From assembly GCA_017551505.1 (NCBI GenBank), contig JAFZLL010000028.1:1-64000 (forward strand): 64,000 nt of DNA, written 5' to 3'. The first letter of the stretch is position 1, and each line of letters begins with the position of its first letter. Positions 15,772 to 24,111 of the stretch are shown piece after piece. The DNA is from Eubacteriaceae bacterium (GTDB taxonomy: Bacteria > Bacillota > Clostridia > Eubacteriales > Anaerofustaceae). Both the position numbers and the translations under genes were made by a program. The notes beneath the pieces are model-generated. The model saw only the letters and a program-made list of their open reading frames with translations, was not told the origin of the DNA and searched no databases.

Positions 15772-16701
15772 TCATAGCCATTGCGCCGCCGCGCCGTACA
15801 TCCCGGCTTCATTGCCGAGGGAGGCGGCGACTATCGGGGTGTCCGCGCACGGGTACATGACTGCTTTCTTATAACTCGCCGTTACCTTATCGATCAGAAA
15901 ATCCCCGGCTCCGCTCAGGCCTCCGCCGATTATGAATATATCCGGGTCAACGATGCAGGCAGTCATGGCCAGTGCTTCCCCAAGTATCCCGCAGGCGTTA
16001 TCGACCGCTTTCAGGCAGACTGCGTCGCCATTTTTCGCCGCGTTGAACACGTCCCTGCCGGTGATCTCATCCAGTCCGGAAAGGCTCGAAGGTTCACCTT
16101 TGTCCAAAGCGGATCTGACTGCCTTGATGATCCCGGTGGCAGAAACGTATTGTTCCAGGCATCCACGCTTCCCGCAGCTGCAGTATGCTGTTTCAGCCCT
16201 GTTGACAGTGATATGGCCGATCTCGCCGCCTGCTCCGTTCGTGCCTGTGATGACCTTTCCTTCGGAAACGAAGGCTCCGCCGACTCCCGTGCCCAGGGTG
16301 ACGAAAAAGGCGTTTGCCGCCCCGGCAGCGCTGCCGCGCCATGTCTCGCCCAGTGCTGCGGCATTCGCGTCGTTGATGGCTCTTGCCGGTAGGCCCGACA
16401 TGCGGGAGAACTCTCCTGCCGCGTCCGTCAGTCCCCAGCCCAGGTTCACGCATCCGTTTACGAGGCCGTCTGCCCGTACCGGTCCCGGTACGCCTATGCC
16501 TACTCCTCCGATATCTTCCAGCGCAACTAAGCTGGCATCTGCGAGCATTTTCAGCCCATACGCGGCATCGCGGATTATTCCTGAACCTTTATCTGAAATA
16601 TCGGTAGGAACGGAATCTGTGCCGATAAGCATTCCGTAGGGGGTGAAAAGCCCGAGTTTTATCGTAGTTCCCCCGATGTCGATCCCTGCGATGTATTTCA
16701 C
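15772..16701 (-). CDS. ROK-family glucokinase
   Basis: The 309-residue protein is an ATP-dependent hexokinase of the ROK family, probably phosphorylating glucose or a related hexose in the cytoplasm. Seen: phosphate-binding DIGGTTIKLGLF (residues 7-18), GVGIGVPGPV near 67, NDANAAALGE with the catalytic Asp near 110, GTGVGGAFV, the zinc motif GEIGHITV with CSCGKRGCLEQY (C-x-C-x4-C) near 172-183, and IIGGGLS. There is no N-terminal DNA-binding domain, so it is an enzyme and not a repressor. The GTG start follows the stop of the sugar isomerase gene by one base, so these two form an operon. Confidence 0.9.
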   Translation of the reverse strand: MKYIAGIDIGGTTIKLGLFTPYGMLIGTDSVPTDISDKGSGIIRDAAYGLKMLADASLVALEDIGGVGIGVPGPVRADGLVNGCVNLGWGLTDAAGEFSRMSGLPARAINDANAAALGETWRGSAAGAANAFFVTLGTGVGGAFVSEGKVITGTNGAGGEIGHITVNRAETAYCSCGKRGCLEQYVSATGIIKAVRSALDKGEPSSLSGLDEITGRDVFNAAKNGDAVCLKAVDNACGILGEALAMTACIVDPDIFIIGGGLSGAGDFLIDKVTASYKKAVMYPCADTPIVAASLGNEAGMYGAAAQWL

Positions 16702-16702
16702 T

Positions 16703-17503
16703 TTACTCCCTCCCGAAGTATTTATGGAGCGAAGCTATCGCTTCCCTGAGATACTCTTCCGGCTTGATATCCTTTTCCGGTCTGTCGTTCTCCTGATCGT
16801 AGGGGAGCGCGCATTCCAGCATCATGGACCGGTCATAGGAGGTAAGTGCCAGCGCGTCCCTCACCTCATCCCAGCGTATCGTGCCTTCGCCCGGGATCAG
16901 ATGGCTGTCCGAGCTTGTGTCGTTGTCGTGGAGGTGCACAGCCGCTATCCTGGAACGGTATCTGTCCAAAAAAGAGAGGTCGTCTCCGCAGTCCTTGTGG
17001 TTGTGCCCGCTGTCATAGCATATCCTGAGCCGCCCGTCGGCCTTCTGTACTATCCTGTGGAAAGAATCCATGTCGGGCAGGTTTTCCAGGCATATTGCCA
17101 CATCTGATCTGGCTCCCTCCTCGATAAGCGTATTGAGGCGGGCAACGAAGAAATCGATGTTTCCGTCTGCAGGCATGCTGAGCTCAAAAGGATGCATGAC
17201 GAGCCTGTCGAGTCCCGCTCTGCCCGCTTGCGCGATGCTTTCCCTGTAGAAACCGAAGCGTTCCTCTCCGTCCAGGCTCGAATAGTACAGTTTATCGCAG
17301 CCGTAATACGGAAGGTGTCCGTTGTCCACGTCAAGACCTGCCTTAAGCGCTGCCTCCATCTGGCTGATCCTGCTGCCGTCTGATTCTGCGAATTCATTGC
17401 CCCACCAGACGCATACTGCGTCGAACCCGGCTTCCTTTATCAGGCGGAGCTTTTCGTCAAACGGCAGTATATAGCCGAACCATGTGAAGATACCCGTCTT
17501 CAT
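16703..17503 (-). CDS. Sugar phosphate isomerase/epimerase (AP endonuclease 2-like TIM barrel)
   Basis: The 266-residue protein belongs to the xylose-isomerase-like TIM barrel superfamily. Metal-ligand positions are visible as strands ending in MHPFE, CLENLPD (Glu), CYDSGH (Asp and His), AVHLHDND (His) and MMLECAL (Glu), the usual order. PGEGTIRWDEV is the conserved turn between the last two ligands. Members isomerise or epimerise keto-sugars, inositols or fructoselysine. Coupling to a ROK kinase suggests a sugar route where the isomerised product is phosphorylated, but the substrate cannot be deduced. The ATG at 17503 follows a gap from the methylase gene. Confidence 0.82.
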   Translation of the reverse strand: MKTGIFTWFGYILPFDEKLRLIKEAGFDAVCVWWGNEFAESDGSRISQMEAALKAGLDVDNGHLPYYGCDKLYYSSLDGEERFGFYRESIAQAGRAGLDRLVMHPFELSMPADGNIDFFVARLNTLIEEGARSDVAICLENLPDMDSFHRIVQKADGRLRICYDSGHNHKDCGDDLSFLDRYRSRIAAVHLHDNDTSSDSHLIPGEGTIRWDEVRDALALTSYDRSMMLECALPYDQENDRPEKDIKPEEYLREAIASLHKYFGRE

Positions 17504-17548
17504 CCCAATGCCTCTGAGAAGACTGACACAGAAGAGTGTTTTTTCATC

Positions 17549-19402
17549 CTATTCACTGAAATAAGCCTCCACATCCTCAATGGAATCAAAACCGTTTATC
17601 ACGTCCACAGGAGGGATCATCATTTTTTTGACCGTATTCGGATAGTATTCGTAAAGCGCCCCGCCCAGCTTCTTGGCGAAGGTCTTGAAATAAGCGTCAT
17701 AGATCGGGGAATTGAGCAGCAGGGCGAGCTTCCTGAGGTCCAATTGCTCCCTGAACCGCTCGTTTGCCCTCATGCCGTAGACGTCTGCCGAAAAGTAGAA
17801 ACCGGAATCGTCGTAAACGAATAGGCTTCTGTCATTCTTATAGGGGAAGACCAGTTTGGCTTCGTCGAACAGTTCGCGGCGCCGTGGCCACTGAAGCTCA
17901 TACCACTTACGGGTCCCCTCGACGCACTCTCTGCGCTTAAGTAGCGTTTCCTTATAAACGGATATCTTTGAAAGAGTCTGGGGCATGGATTCGATATCGT
18001 CTGCCCCGTTGGTATAGAGCACGTACTGCCCCCGGAATTCGATACCGCCGGGCCGTACATCGCGGCTCTTTATCCATTTCCTGCCGCACTCGTCGATGCA
18101 CCCGAAATAGAGCATGGATGTGGAATCCGCCACAAAAGCCTTGTCACAGCCGGTTATTACGCCCTGGAAGAACTCCACGGTGTCTGCCAGGCTGAGGGAG
18201 GATTTTTTGATTATCTTTTCCGTCGCGAGCCTTTCCGTATCCGAAAGGAAGTTGAAGCCGTCAGCCGAAAGGTCGGAATTATTCATCGTTATGCCGAATG
18301 CTCCGCTGCGCATCGTCCTCAGGTCAAAGGGCATCTCTCTGTCATATTTGACGGCTCTGAAGATCCCCCTGCTGCCTCCCTTCGTCATGGAGATGATCAT
18401 GGGATCCACGCCTGCTGTCTTGAAGGGCCTGAGGCCGTAGAAATCCACAGCCTCGTCCACTGTGAAATTATCGATGATGAACTGCCTGAGGCCTTCCGCG
18501 AAGCGGCTCTGCGCGAAATAGCGCCCAGTAACGAATACGAGCCTGCCGCCGTCCTTAAGGAGCCTTTCGGCCAGCGCGAAGAAGCAGTAGGACAGATCTG
18601 CCTTGTCTTTGTATACCGAGGGATATCTCTCCGCGATCTTTCTGCGGTAGGCAGACTTGATCTGTTTGTGGCCGACGTAGGGAGGATTGGTCACCACGAA
18701 GTCGAAGGTGCCGTTCAGTTCGTCTCCGAGGGAGAGCAGGCTGTCCCTGCAGACGATATTGTCCGATATCACACATTCGTGGTATCGGAGCGCAAGGATT
18801 ATCTTGGAGATCGCCGTTGCCTGAGGTGAGGTGTCAGCCCCGAAGATGTTTTCTTCGATGATGCGCCTGTGCACCGCCGCCACATATTCCCCGCTCTCCA
18901 TCACGCACGCCCTTGCCATGAGGCAGTCATAGAAGGCCTCCAGGAAGATGCCGCAGCCGCAGGCGGGATCGAACAGACGGTCCGTATCCTTCACTCCTTC
19001 GGCGATGATCTGGGTCATGTATTCACAGATATCCTCGGGGGTATAGACGACTCCCTTTTCCTTCTTTTCGGAGGAGGGGATCGATTCCCCGTAGATCCTG
19101 CCGATGACTGAGCCTTTTTCCGCGGACATGTTCAGCGCGCGGCTTGACAGGATGCTGCCCAGAAGCTCCCTTGCATCGTCATCCAGGAACAGGGGTTCCT
19201 CGGAGAGGATGCTGACATCCCTGCCCGCCCATATGGATATCATGTTGTTTAAGGTGAATTCGTCGAATATGGCTTCGAGGTGCTTTTTCACATCGAAATA
19301 GAAGCCTTTGTCCCAAAAGAACTTGAGCAAGGCGGCTTTGACCCCCAGGAGGGCGTCGCCGTTATTTTTGGCCAGTGAAGAAAAATAGGAAACGATGTCC
19401 AT
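17549..19402 (-). CDS. N6-adenine DNA methylase with TaqI-like specificity region
   Basis: The 617-residue protein is a gamma-type N6-adenine methyltransferase of the Eco57I/TaqI class. Seen: helical N-terminal region, GVVYTPEDICEYM near 127, AdoMet motif I DPACGCGIFLEAF near 150, and catalytic motif IV NPPYVGHKQ near 240; the C-terminal half (about 360-600) has the WYELQWPRR, KLVFPYKNDRS and LLNSPIYDAYF blocks of TaqI-like target recognition domains. Type IIG enzymes carry an N-terminal PD-ExK nuclease, which I do not see, and no restriction gene is adjacent, so this looks like an orphan methylase. ATG at 19402 is preceded by AGAGG; the longer reading to 19435 is less likely. Confidence 0.85.
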   Translation of the reverse strand: MDIVSYFSSLAKNNGDALLGVKAALLKFFWDKGFYFDVKKHLEAIFDEFTLNNMISIWAGRDVSILSEEPLFLDDDARELLGSILSSRALNMSAEKGSVIGRIYGESIPSSEKKEKGVVYTPEDICEYMTQIIAEGVKDTDRLFDPACGCGIFLEAFYDCLMARACVMESGEYVAAVHRRIIEENIFGADTSPQATAISKIILALRYHECVISDNIVCRDSLLSLGDELNGTFDFVVTNPPYVGHKQIKSAYRRKIAERYPSVYKDKADLSYCFFALAERLLKDGGRLVFVTGRYFAQSRFAEGLRQFIIDNFTVDEAVDFYGLRPFKTAGVDPMIISMTKGGSRGIFRAVKYDREMPFDLRTMRSGAFGITMNNSDLSADGFNFLSDTERLATEKIIKKSSLSLADTVEFFQGVITGCDKAFVADSTSMLYFGCIDECGRKWIKSRDVRPGGIEFRGQYVLYTNGADDIESMPQTLSKISVYKETLLKRRECVEGTRKWYELQWPRRRELFDEAKLVFPYKNDRSLFVYDDSGFYFSADVYGMRANERFREQLDLRKLALLLNSPIYDAYFKTFAKKLGGALYEYYPNTVKKMMIPPVDVINGFDSIEDVEAYFSE

Positions 19403-19458
19403 GCAGCCTCTGCATAACCCGGGCTCTTGAGTCAACGACAGCCTTGGAATATATCATT

Positions 19459-19467
19459 ATTATAGCA
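19459..19467 (-). promoter_or_regulatory. Extended -10 promoter of the DNA methylase gene
   Basis: TGCTATAAT on the minus strand, with the hexamer at 19459-19464, would start transcription near 19452 and leave a leader of about 50 nt. Confidence 0.5.
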
Positions 19468-19533
19468 TAGATCTCCGGGAGTACATTACTATCGCAGCCA
19501 CAAGGTCTTCTTGCGCGCCTGAAGCGCAGGTAT

Positions 19534-19560
19534 TAAAAATCCCCCCGCTCTGCGGGGGGA
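19534..19560 (-). terminator. Terminator of the MBG-repeat surface protein gene
   Basis: Very strong stem CCCCCCGC / GCGGGGGG (19541-19548 with 19552-19559), 3-base loop, followed on the minus strand by ATTTTTAA. It lies 27 bases after the stop codon. Confidence 0.88.
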
Positions 19561-19586
19561 TGGCTGCTCCTGATATTCAGTATCTC

Positions 19587-21764
19587 TTATTCCTCATCCG
19601 GCATATCGCCGAAATCTTCATCGTCGAAGTCGTCGAAATCATCAAAGTCATCATAGTCATCGAAGTCATCGTCAAAATCTTCATCGAAGTCTTCATCATC
19701 GTAATCCGTGTCGTCCGGATCCTCATCATCGTAGAACGTTTCATCGGATTCGACATCGTCCAAGTCTTCTTCCACGCCGCTGAGATCCCTTGTCTCGTCC
19801 TGTGTTTCCTCTTCGGACTCTCCTGCGGGCGTGCGCTTCTTTCTGCCTGCTCCTTCGGCAGCGGCTGCTGTCTCCAGGCGCCGGGTCTTAGCGTCGCTTC
19901 CTTTGCCGGACTTGCCTCTGCGATTGCCGCGCTTGCGGCCTGCTATAACGGCATTCATGATGATGCCGGTCACGATCACGACACCGACGATGGCGAAGGG
20001 GACCCACACTGAGGAAAAGGACATCCATTTCTTCGGAAGTTCGCCTTTCTCCGTAAGGATGATGAGCTCGCCGTCCTGGTACTGTATCTCGTAATTGTCG
20101 GCAGTGTAGCCGGAAGGAGTGATCTTGTAGTAACCGGGGCGGCTTCCGGAAGTGTAATCGCTCTCCAGAGAAAGCTCGCCTGTAAGCACCGACTCATCCT
20201 CGCCCTCCGCAAAACCTGTTATGGTCGCCGTGAAGGCTGGGACAGGCTGCTTGTAAGGCACTGATATATCGTCTGCCTTTATGATAAGCATCGCCTTTTT
20301 GATGCTCCCCGTGGCGGTCAGTTCCGTGGTGGAGCAGGTGTAGTTGTCGGATGACGCGCTTGCATAGTCGATGACTATATTGCTGATAGTGATGCTCTTG
20401 TTGTCGCCTGCTGCCGGATCGCTGTATGCCCATTCGCCGCGGGCCTGTGCTGTCTCGCCCATAGCCAGGCCGCTTATCTCGAGGACAGCTGCTTCGCTGG
20501 TAACGGCAGTCGTGCCGTCATAGAACTTGTCTGTCTGGCTTCCGGGGGCGACCGAGATGGTCAGAGGCGCTTTGGAGATCGTCCATGACAGCGTGGTATT
20601 CTTGCCGCCCTTAAGCGTGTAGTTTTTATTGGAGAGCTCTCTGATCTCGGTGGTATATTTCCCCGCGTTGAGCTGGATGTTGGTCTTTGACGTATCGTAT
20701 TTCGATACGGTAACGACGTCCTCCGTATTCGTGGTTTGATTCGTTGCGGCGTTCACGACTTTCGCGTAGACCGTATGCTCCATGCCGGTGTATACGAACG
20801 AGGATGGCTTGTATTCCTCCCCGAAGGTCGAATCCACATACCATTTGATCTCAACGGGCCGCGGCTTTATCTCAAGTTTTCCGTATTTATATTTTATTGT
20901 ATAATATGACGTTACGTCCGTACCCGCTGAATTGACTACTTTGCCTCCTGACGGTATGAGAAAATCGGGGTATGTGCCGGCGTTGATGACTGAGGGGTCT
21001 TTGCTCTTTATCTGGACCGAGGAGTCAACTAATTTGTCGCCTTCCGCGAGGCCTGAGACCTTGCATCTGAGGCCGCTTTGGACCTTGCCGTCGTATTCGA
21101 CGCTGACATCTTCAGCCGTTATGGTAAGCGTCGCTTTGGAGATCGTGACTTTTGCGCTGCCGGATTTATCCTGGAAATTGCCGCTGCCGGTGTAATGCAC
21201 ATAATAATATACTGTCGTATTTGTGCCCGGCACTGTGTATTCCGGCGGGGTCTGGCTTCCTGCGGTGGAGTAGTTGCCGGAATTAAGCGCGGTATCGGGT
21301 GAATAATAGATTGAATAGTTGCTGGTACCTGTGACTTTGACTTCGATCTCGTGAGGCTCGCCGTTATACTGTACGCTGACGTCTGCGGCGGAAGCGTTCA
21401 TATTGCCCTGCTTAACGTGAAAAGTGATCGTGCAGGGATTGTCTTCATAACCATCAGCTTTGAATGTTACTGTAACGGAACCCTGTTTACCTTCGTTGTC
21501 TGTCAGGTTAAGTGACGCCGTTGTCGGTATAAAGCCAGGCTTGGAAGAAGCGAAGGTAACCGTTCCCGATCCGCTGAGAGGCGTTTCCGGGTCCAGCTCG
21601 ATGCTGCTGCCGAAGGCCGCTCTGGTCGTGACTCCTCCCACCGTGCAGGTCAGACTGTCCGGCACCGCCGGGCCTCCTTCGGCAAAGGCTTCTTCCGAGA
21701 AAGCGAATGTCGCGATAAGGATCGCGGCAGTAAGGATTATTAAGGAAAAGAATTTCTTTTTCAT
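19587..21764 (-). CDS. MBG-repeat surface protein with acidic cytoplasmic tail
   Basis: The 725-residue protein has a signal peptide (1-28, ending AFA), a long extracellular region of several immunoglobulin-like MBG/YDG-type modules, one membrane helix at about 586-607, a Lys/Arg-rich stop-transfer stretch, and a cytoplasmic tail of about 110 residues whose last 60 are almost only Asp, Glu, Phe and Tyr (DDFDDFDDFDD pattern). MBG units recur with cores such as TLTITAEDVSVEYDGK, YKYGKLEI and APLTISVAPGSQTDKFYDG, spaced about 80-90 residues. There is no LPxTG sorting motif, so anchoring is by the helix. Likely an adhesion or wall-spanning protein; the tail's role is unknown. Ribosome site before the ATG is weak. 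Confidence 0.85.
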   Translation of the reverse strand: MKKKFFSLIILTAAILIATFAFSEEAFAEGGPAVPDSLTCTVGGVTTRAAFGSSIELDPETPLSGSGTVTFASSKPGFIPTTASLNLTDNEGKQGSVTVTFKADGYEDNPCTITFHVKQGNMNASAADVSVQYNGEPHEIEVKVTGTSNYSIYYSPDTALNSGNYSTAGSQTPPEYTVPGTNTTVYYYVHYTGSGNFQDKSGSAKVTISKATLTITAEDVSVEYDGKVQSGLRCKVSGLAEGDKLVDSSVQIKSKDPSVINAGTYPDFLIPSGGKVVNSAGTDVTSYYTIKYKYGKLEIKPRPVEIKWYVDSTFGEEYKPSSFVYTGMEHTVYAKVVNAATNQTTNTEDVVTVSKYDTSKTNIQLNAGKYTTEIRELSNKNYTLKGGKNTTLSWTISKAPLTISVAPGSQTDKFYDGTTAVTSEAAVLEISGLAMGETAQARGEWAYSDPAAGDNKSITISNIVIDYASASSDNYTCSTTELTATGSIKKAMLIIKADDISVPYKQPVPAFTATITGFAEGEDESVLTGELSLESDYTSGSRPGYYKITPSGYTADNYEIQYQDGELIILTEKGELPKKWMSFSSVWVPFAIVGVVIVTGIIMNAVIAGRKRGNRRGKSGKGSDAKTRRLETAAAAEGAGRKKRTPAGESEEETQDETRDLSGVEEDLDDVESDETFYDDEDPDDTDYDDEDFDEDFDDDFDDYDDFDDFDDFDDEDFGDMPDEE
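19613..19745. repeat. Low-complexity GAC/TTC coding repeat (acidic tail)
   Basis: Imperfect short repeats on the plus strand of the type ATCGTCGAAGTC / ATCATCAAAGTC encode the Asp-Asp-Phe runs of the surface protein tail on the minus strand. They may be prone to slippage in multiples of three. Confidence 0.7.
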
Positions 21765-21812
21765 GTTGCACCGCTGTGTGTATAGAATTTATGTAGAGTT
21801 TTTTACAGCGCT

Positions 21813-21841
21813 ATTATAACCGATGGCTCCGGCTTATTCAA
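21813..21841 (-). promoter_or_regulatory. Sigma-A promoter of the MBG-repeat protein
   Basis: Minus strand: TTGAAT (21836-21841), 17-bp spacer, TATAAT (21813-21818), about 50 bases before the ATG. Confidence 0.8.
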
Positions 21842-21945
21842 TAAAAAGCTTTTGAACGTCCGCAGGGCACTTAAAAAAATCCGTCGATTCTTCCGATGAC
21901 GGTGTCTCCGCCTGAGAAAAAAAGCAAAAAATCGAAAAAATCTGC

Positions 21946-21974
21946 TTTACAACCGCATATTTATGGTGTAATAT
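21946..21974 (+). promoter_or_regulatory. Sigma-A promoter of the ribosomal protein operon
   Basis: TTTACA (21946-21951), 17-bp spacer, TAATAT (21969-21974). It lies divergent from the surface-protein promoter 105 bp away and drives the long S10-spc-alpha run. Confidence 0.65.
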
Positions 21975-21980
21975 CAAAAA

Positions 21981-22189
21981 GCTGTGCAGTTAAAGGGATT
22001 ATTATGCCCATTTCTGCTTCAGTCATACCGCGGAGAGGTTGCAACTCTTCTTCCTGAGAGTTGGGAATTCCCGCGATAAATGCCGTCTGAGAACGGCGCG
22101 GCGAGTCGGGACCGATGCACCCCGATGAATAAGAGGTAGCTGTACACCTATTGCAGTGTACGATGCCCGCCGCAGAAATAGGAGGAAAT
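21981..22189 (+). promoter_or_regulatory. Structured leader of the S10 operon
   Basis: About 210 nt precede rpsJ and contain no gene. Local hairpins are visible: ACTCT/AGAGT near 22040-22062, GCCGTC...GAACGGC near 22082-22097, and GTACAC/GTGTAC flanking ctattgca near 22142-22162. In E. coli ribosomal protein L4 represses the S10 operon through its leader; a similar feedback role here is a guess, because I do not see a known Firmicutes leader class. There is no U-run. Confidence 0.5.
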
Positions 22190-22495
22190 ATGGCAACAAC
22201 AAAAATGAGGATCAGACTGAAGGCGTTCGACCACGAGGTCATGGACCAGAGCGCTTCCAAGATCGTCGAGACAGCGAAGAGAACCGGAGCTGAAGTGAGC
22301 GGCCCCATCCCCCTTCCCACCGAAAAGGAAGTGGTAACGATCCTTCGCGCGGTCCACAAGTACAAGGACAGCCGGGAGCAGTTCCAGATGCACACTCACA
22401 AGCGTCTGATCGAGATCGCAGATCCGACTCCCGAGACTATCAATGCACTCATGCACCTCGATCTGCCCGCAGGCGTGGACATCGAGATCAAATAA
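22190..22495 (+). CDS. rpsJ: 30S ribosomal protein S10
   Basis: The 101-residue S10 is a 30S head protein and also, as NusE, a partner of NusB in antitermination. The sequence [26 protein letters not shown] followed by GPIPLPT and the loop [13 protein letters not shown] is diagnostic. The start at 22190 is set by AGGAGG just upstream. It is the first gene after the promoter at 21946; no rpsL, rpsG, fusA or tuf precedes it, unlike many Firmicutes. Confidence 0.98.
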   Translation: MATTKMRIRLKAFDHEVMDQSASKIVETAKRTGAEVSGPIPLPTEKEVVTILRAVHKYKDSREQFQMHTHKRLIEIADPTPETINALMHLDLPAGVDIEIK

Positions 22496-22539
22496 AATTA
22501 TGACCGTTTCACCCACGGTCCGCTGATGGAGGAAAAAGG

Positions 22540-23178
22540 ATGAAGAAAGCTATTATAGCTAAGAAGATCGGAATGACTCAGGTTTTCGATTCCGAAGGCG
22601 AAATAGTACCGGTGACGGTGCTTCAGGCCGGCCCCTGCAAGGTGACGCAGGTAAAGCAGGCTGACACCGACGGCTATGACGCAGTGCAGCTGGCGTTCTA
22701 CCCCGAGAGGGAAGCGCTTGCTACAAAGCCCCTTCAGGGGCATTTCAACAAGGCCGGGGTCGCCCCGATGAAGATGCTCAAGGAGTTCAAGCTTGAAGGC
22801 ACCTATGCGATGGGCGACGAGATCAAGGCCGACGTGTTTGCCGAGGGCGACAGAGTGGACGCCCACGGAGTGAGCAAAGGCAAAGGATATGCGGGTTCTA
22901 TCAAGCGCCATAACCAGCATACCGGACCCATGGCACACGGTTCAAAATATCACAGGGGCCCCGGCTCCCACGGCGGAAGCTCGGATCCCTCGAGGGTATT
23001 CAAGGGAAAGAAGCTTCCCGGACACATGGGGAGCGAGAATGTGACCGTTTCCAACCTGAAAGTCGTCAGGGTCGACGCTGAAAACGACATGATCCTAGTC
23101 AAAGGATGCGTGCCCGGCTCGAACGGTTCCTTCATAACCCTTACCGAAGCCAAGAAAGTAGTCAAAGCGACCAAGTAG
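22540..23178 (+). CDS. rplC: 50S ribosomal protein L3
   Basis: The 212-residue L3 helps assemble the 50S subunit near the peptidyl transferase centre. KKIGMTQVFDSEGEIVPVTVLQAGPC opens it and the central loop contains the invariant stretch GPMAHGSKYHRGPGS, with the expected C-terminal SNLKVVRVD. Spacing of 44 bases from rpsJ is the widest gap in this part of the operon and carries GATGGAGG for ribosome binding. Confidence 0.98.
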   Translation: MKKAIIAKKIGMTQVFDSEGEIVPVTVLQAGPCKVTQVKQADTDGYDAVQLAFYPEREALATKPLQGHFNKAGVAPMKMLKEFKLEGTYAMGDEIKADVFAEGDRVDAHGVSKGKGYAGSIKRHNQHTGPMAHGSKYHRGPGSHGGSSDPSRVFKGKKLPGHMGSENVTVSNLKVVRVDAENDMILVKGCVPGSNGSFITLTEAKKVVKATK

Positions 23179-23189
23179 GAGGAAACGAC

Positions 23190-23807
23190 ATGAAAGCTGA
23201 TATGTATAACAAAGACGGTCAGATAGTAGGTTCTGTCGACCTCAGTGACGAGATATTCGGCATTACTCCCAATGAAGCGGTAGTGCACCAGAGCGTTGTG
23301 GCGTATCTCGCCAACCAGCGTCAGGGCACCCAGAGCGCCAAGACCCGCTCCGAAGTTTCCGGCGGCGGCAGAAAGCCCTGGAGACAGAAGGGCACCGGCC
23401 GCGCGAGAGCAGGAACGTCCCGCTCCCCGCTTTGGTACCACGGCGGCGTCATCTTCGCCCCCAAGCCGAGGGATTATTCCCAGAGCATGAACAAGAAGAT
23501 GAGGAGGCTGGCAATGAAGAGCGTGCTCTCCGCCAAGGTCCAGGATAAGGAACTGTTCGTTATAGACGCGCTCACATTCGATGAACCGAAGACGAAAGAG
23601 ATGGTCAAAGTGCTGGATAATCTGAAGCTGGCAAAGACCCTCGTAGTCACAGCCGATTCCGACAGGAACGTGTTCAAGTCCGTGAACAATATCGCGACGG
23701 CTAAATGCACCACGGTAGGCGAGCTCAACGTATACGATATGCTGAAATACGACAATCTGCTCGTCACCAAGGATTCAGTCGATAAGATCGAGGAGGTATT
23801 CGCTTAA
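23190..23807 (+). CDS. rplD: 50S ribosomal protein L4
   Basis: The 205-residue L4 binds 23S rRNA and lines the exit tunnel; in enterobacteria it is also the autoregulator of this operon. RGTQSAKTRSEVSGGGRKPWRQKGTGRARAG is the extended tunnel loop, where macrolide-resistance changes occur elsewhere; the KPWRQKGTGRAR core is intact here. The ATG at 23190 follows AGGAGG; the longer in-frame reading overlaps rplC and is rejected. Its stop overlaps rplW as TAATG. Confidence 0.98.
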   Translation: MKADMYNKDGQIVGSVDLSDEIFGITPNEAVVHQSVVAYLANQRQGTQSAKTRSEVSGGGRKPWRQKGTGRARAGTSRSPLWYHGGVIFAPKPRDYSQSMNKKMRRLAMKSVLSAKVQDKELFVIDALTFDEPKTKEMVKVLDNLKLAKTLVVTADSDRNVFKSVNNIATAKCTTVGELNVYDMLKYDNLLVTKDSVDKIEEVFA

Positions 23808-24094
23808 TGGATCCCTACGCAGTAATCATAAAGCCCGTGGTAACCGAGCGTTCGATGAACGCGGCAGCCATGAAGAAATACACCTTCCAGGTGGCAAAGA
23901 CAGCAAATAAGTACCAGATCAAGGACGCGGTCGAGAAGATCTTCAACGTGAAGGTCGCCGGAGTTTCGACGATGCACGTCCAGGGAAAGGTCAGAAGACA
24001 GGGCAGGTTCGTCGGCAAGACCTCTTCCTGGAAGAAGGCCATCGTAACCCTGACCCCCGACAGCAAAGAAATCCAGTATTTTGAGGGTATGTAA
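23807..24094 (+). CDS. rplW: 50S ribosomal protein L23
   Basis: The 95-residue L23 sits at the tunnel exit and docks SRP and trigger factor. [29 protein letters not shown] and the extended loop [21 protein letters not shown] are typical. It overlaps the rplD stop codon by one base, which ensures coupled translation. Confidence 0.98.
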   Translation: MDPYAVIIKPVVTERSMNAAAMKKYTFQVAKTANKYQIKDAVEKIFNVKVAGVSTMHVQGKVRRQGRFVGKTSSWKKAIVTLTPDSKEIQYFEGM

Positions 24095-24111
24095 GGATAA
24101 GGAGCGCAGCA

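Noticed and set aside
17549-19402. Reading the methylase as a BREX PglX or DISARM component
   Set aside because: Size is half that of PglX and none of the partner genes (PglZ, BrxC, helicases) are present; neighbours are sugar metabolism and a surface protein.
19595-19745. CRISPR-like or tandem repeat array
   Set aside because: The repeats are 12-base degenerate codon runs within an Asp-rich coding tail; no spacers, no constant direct repeat.
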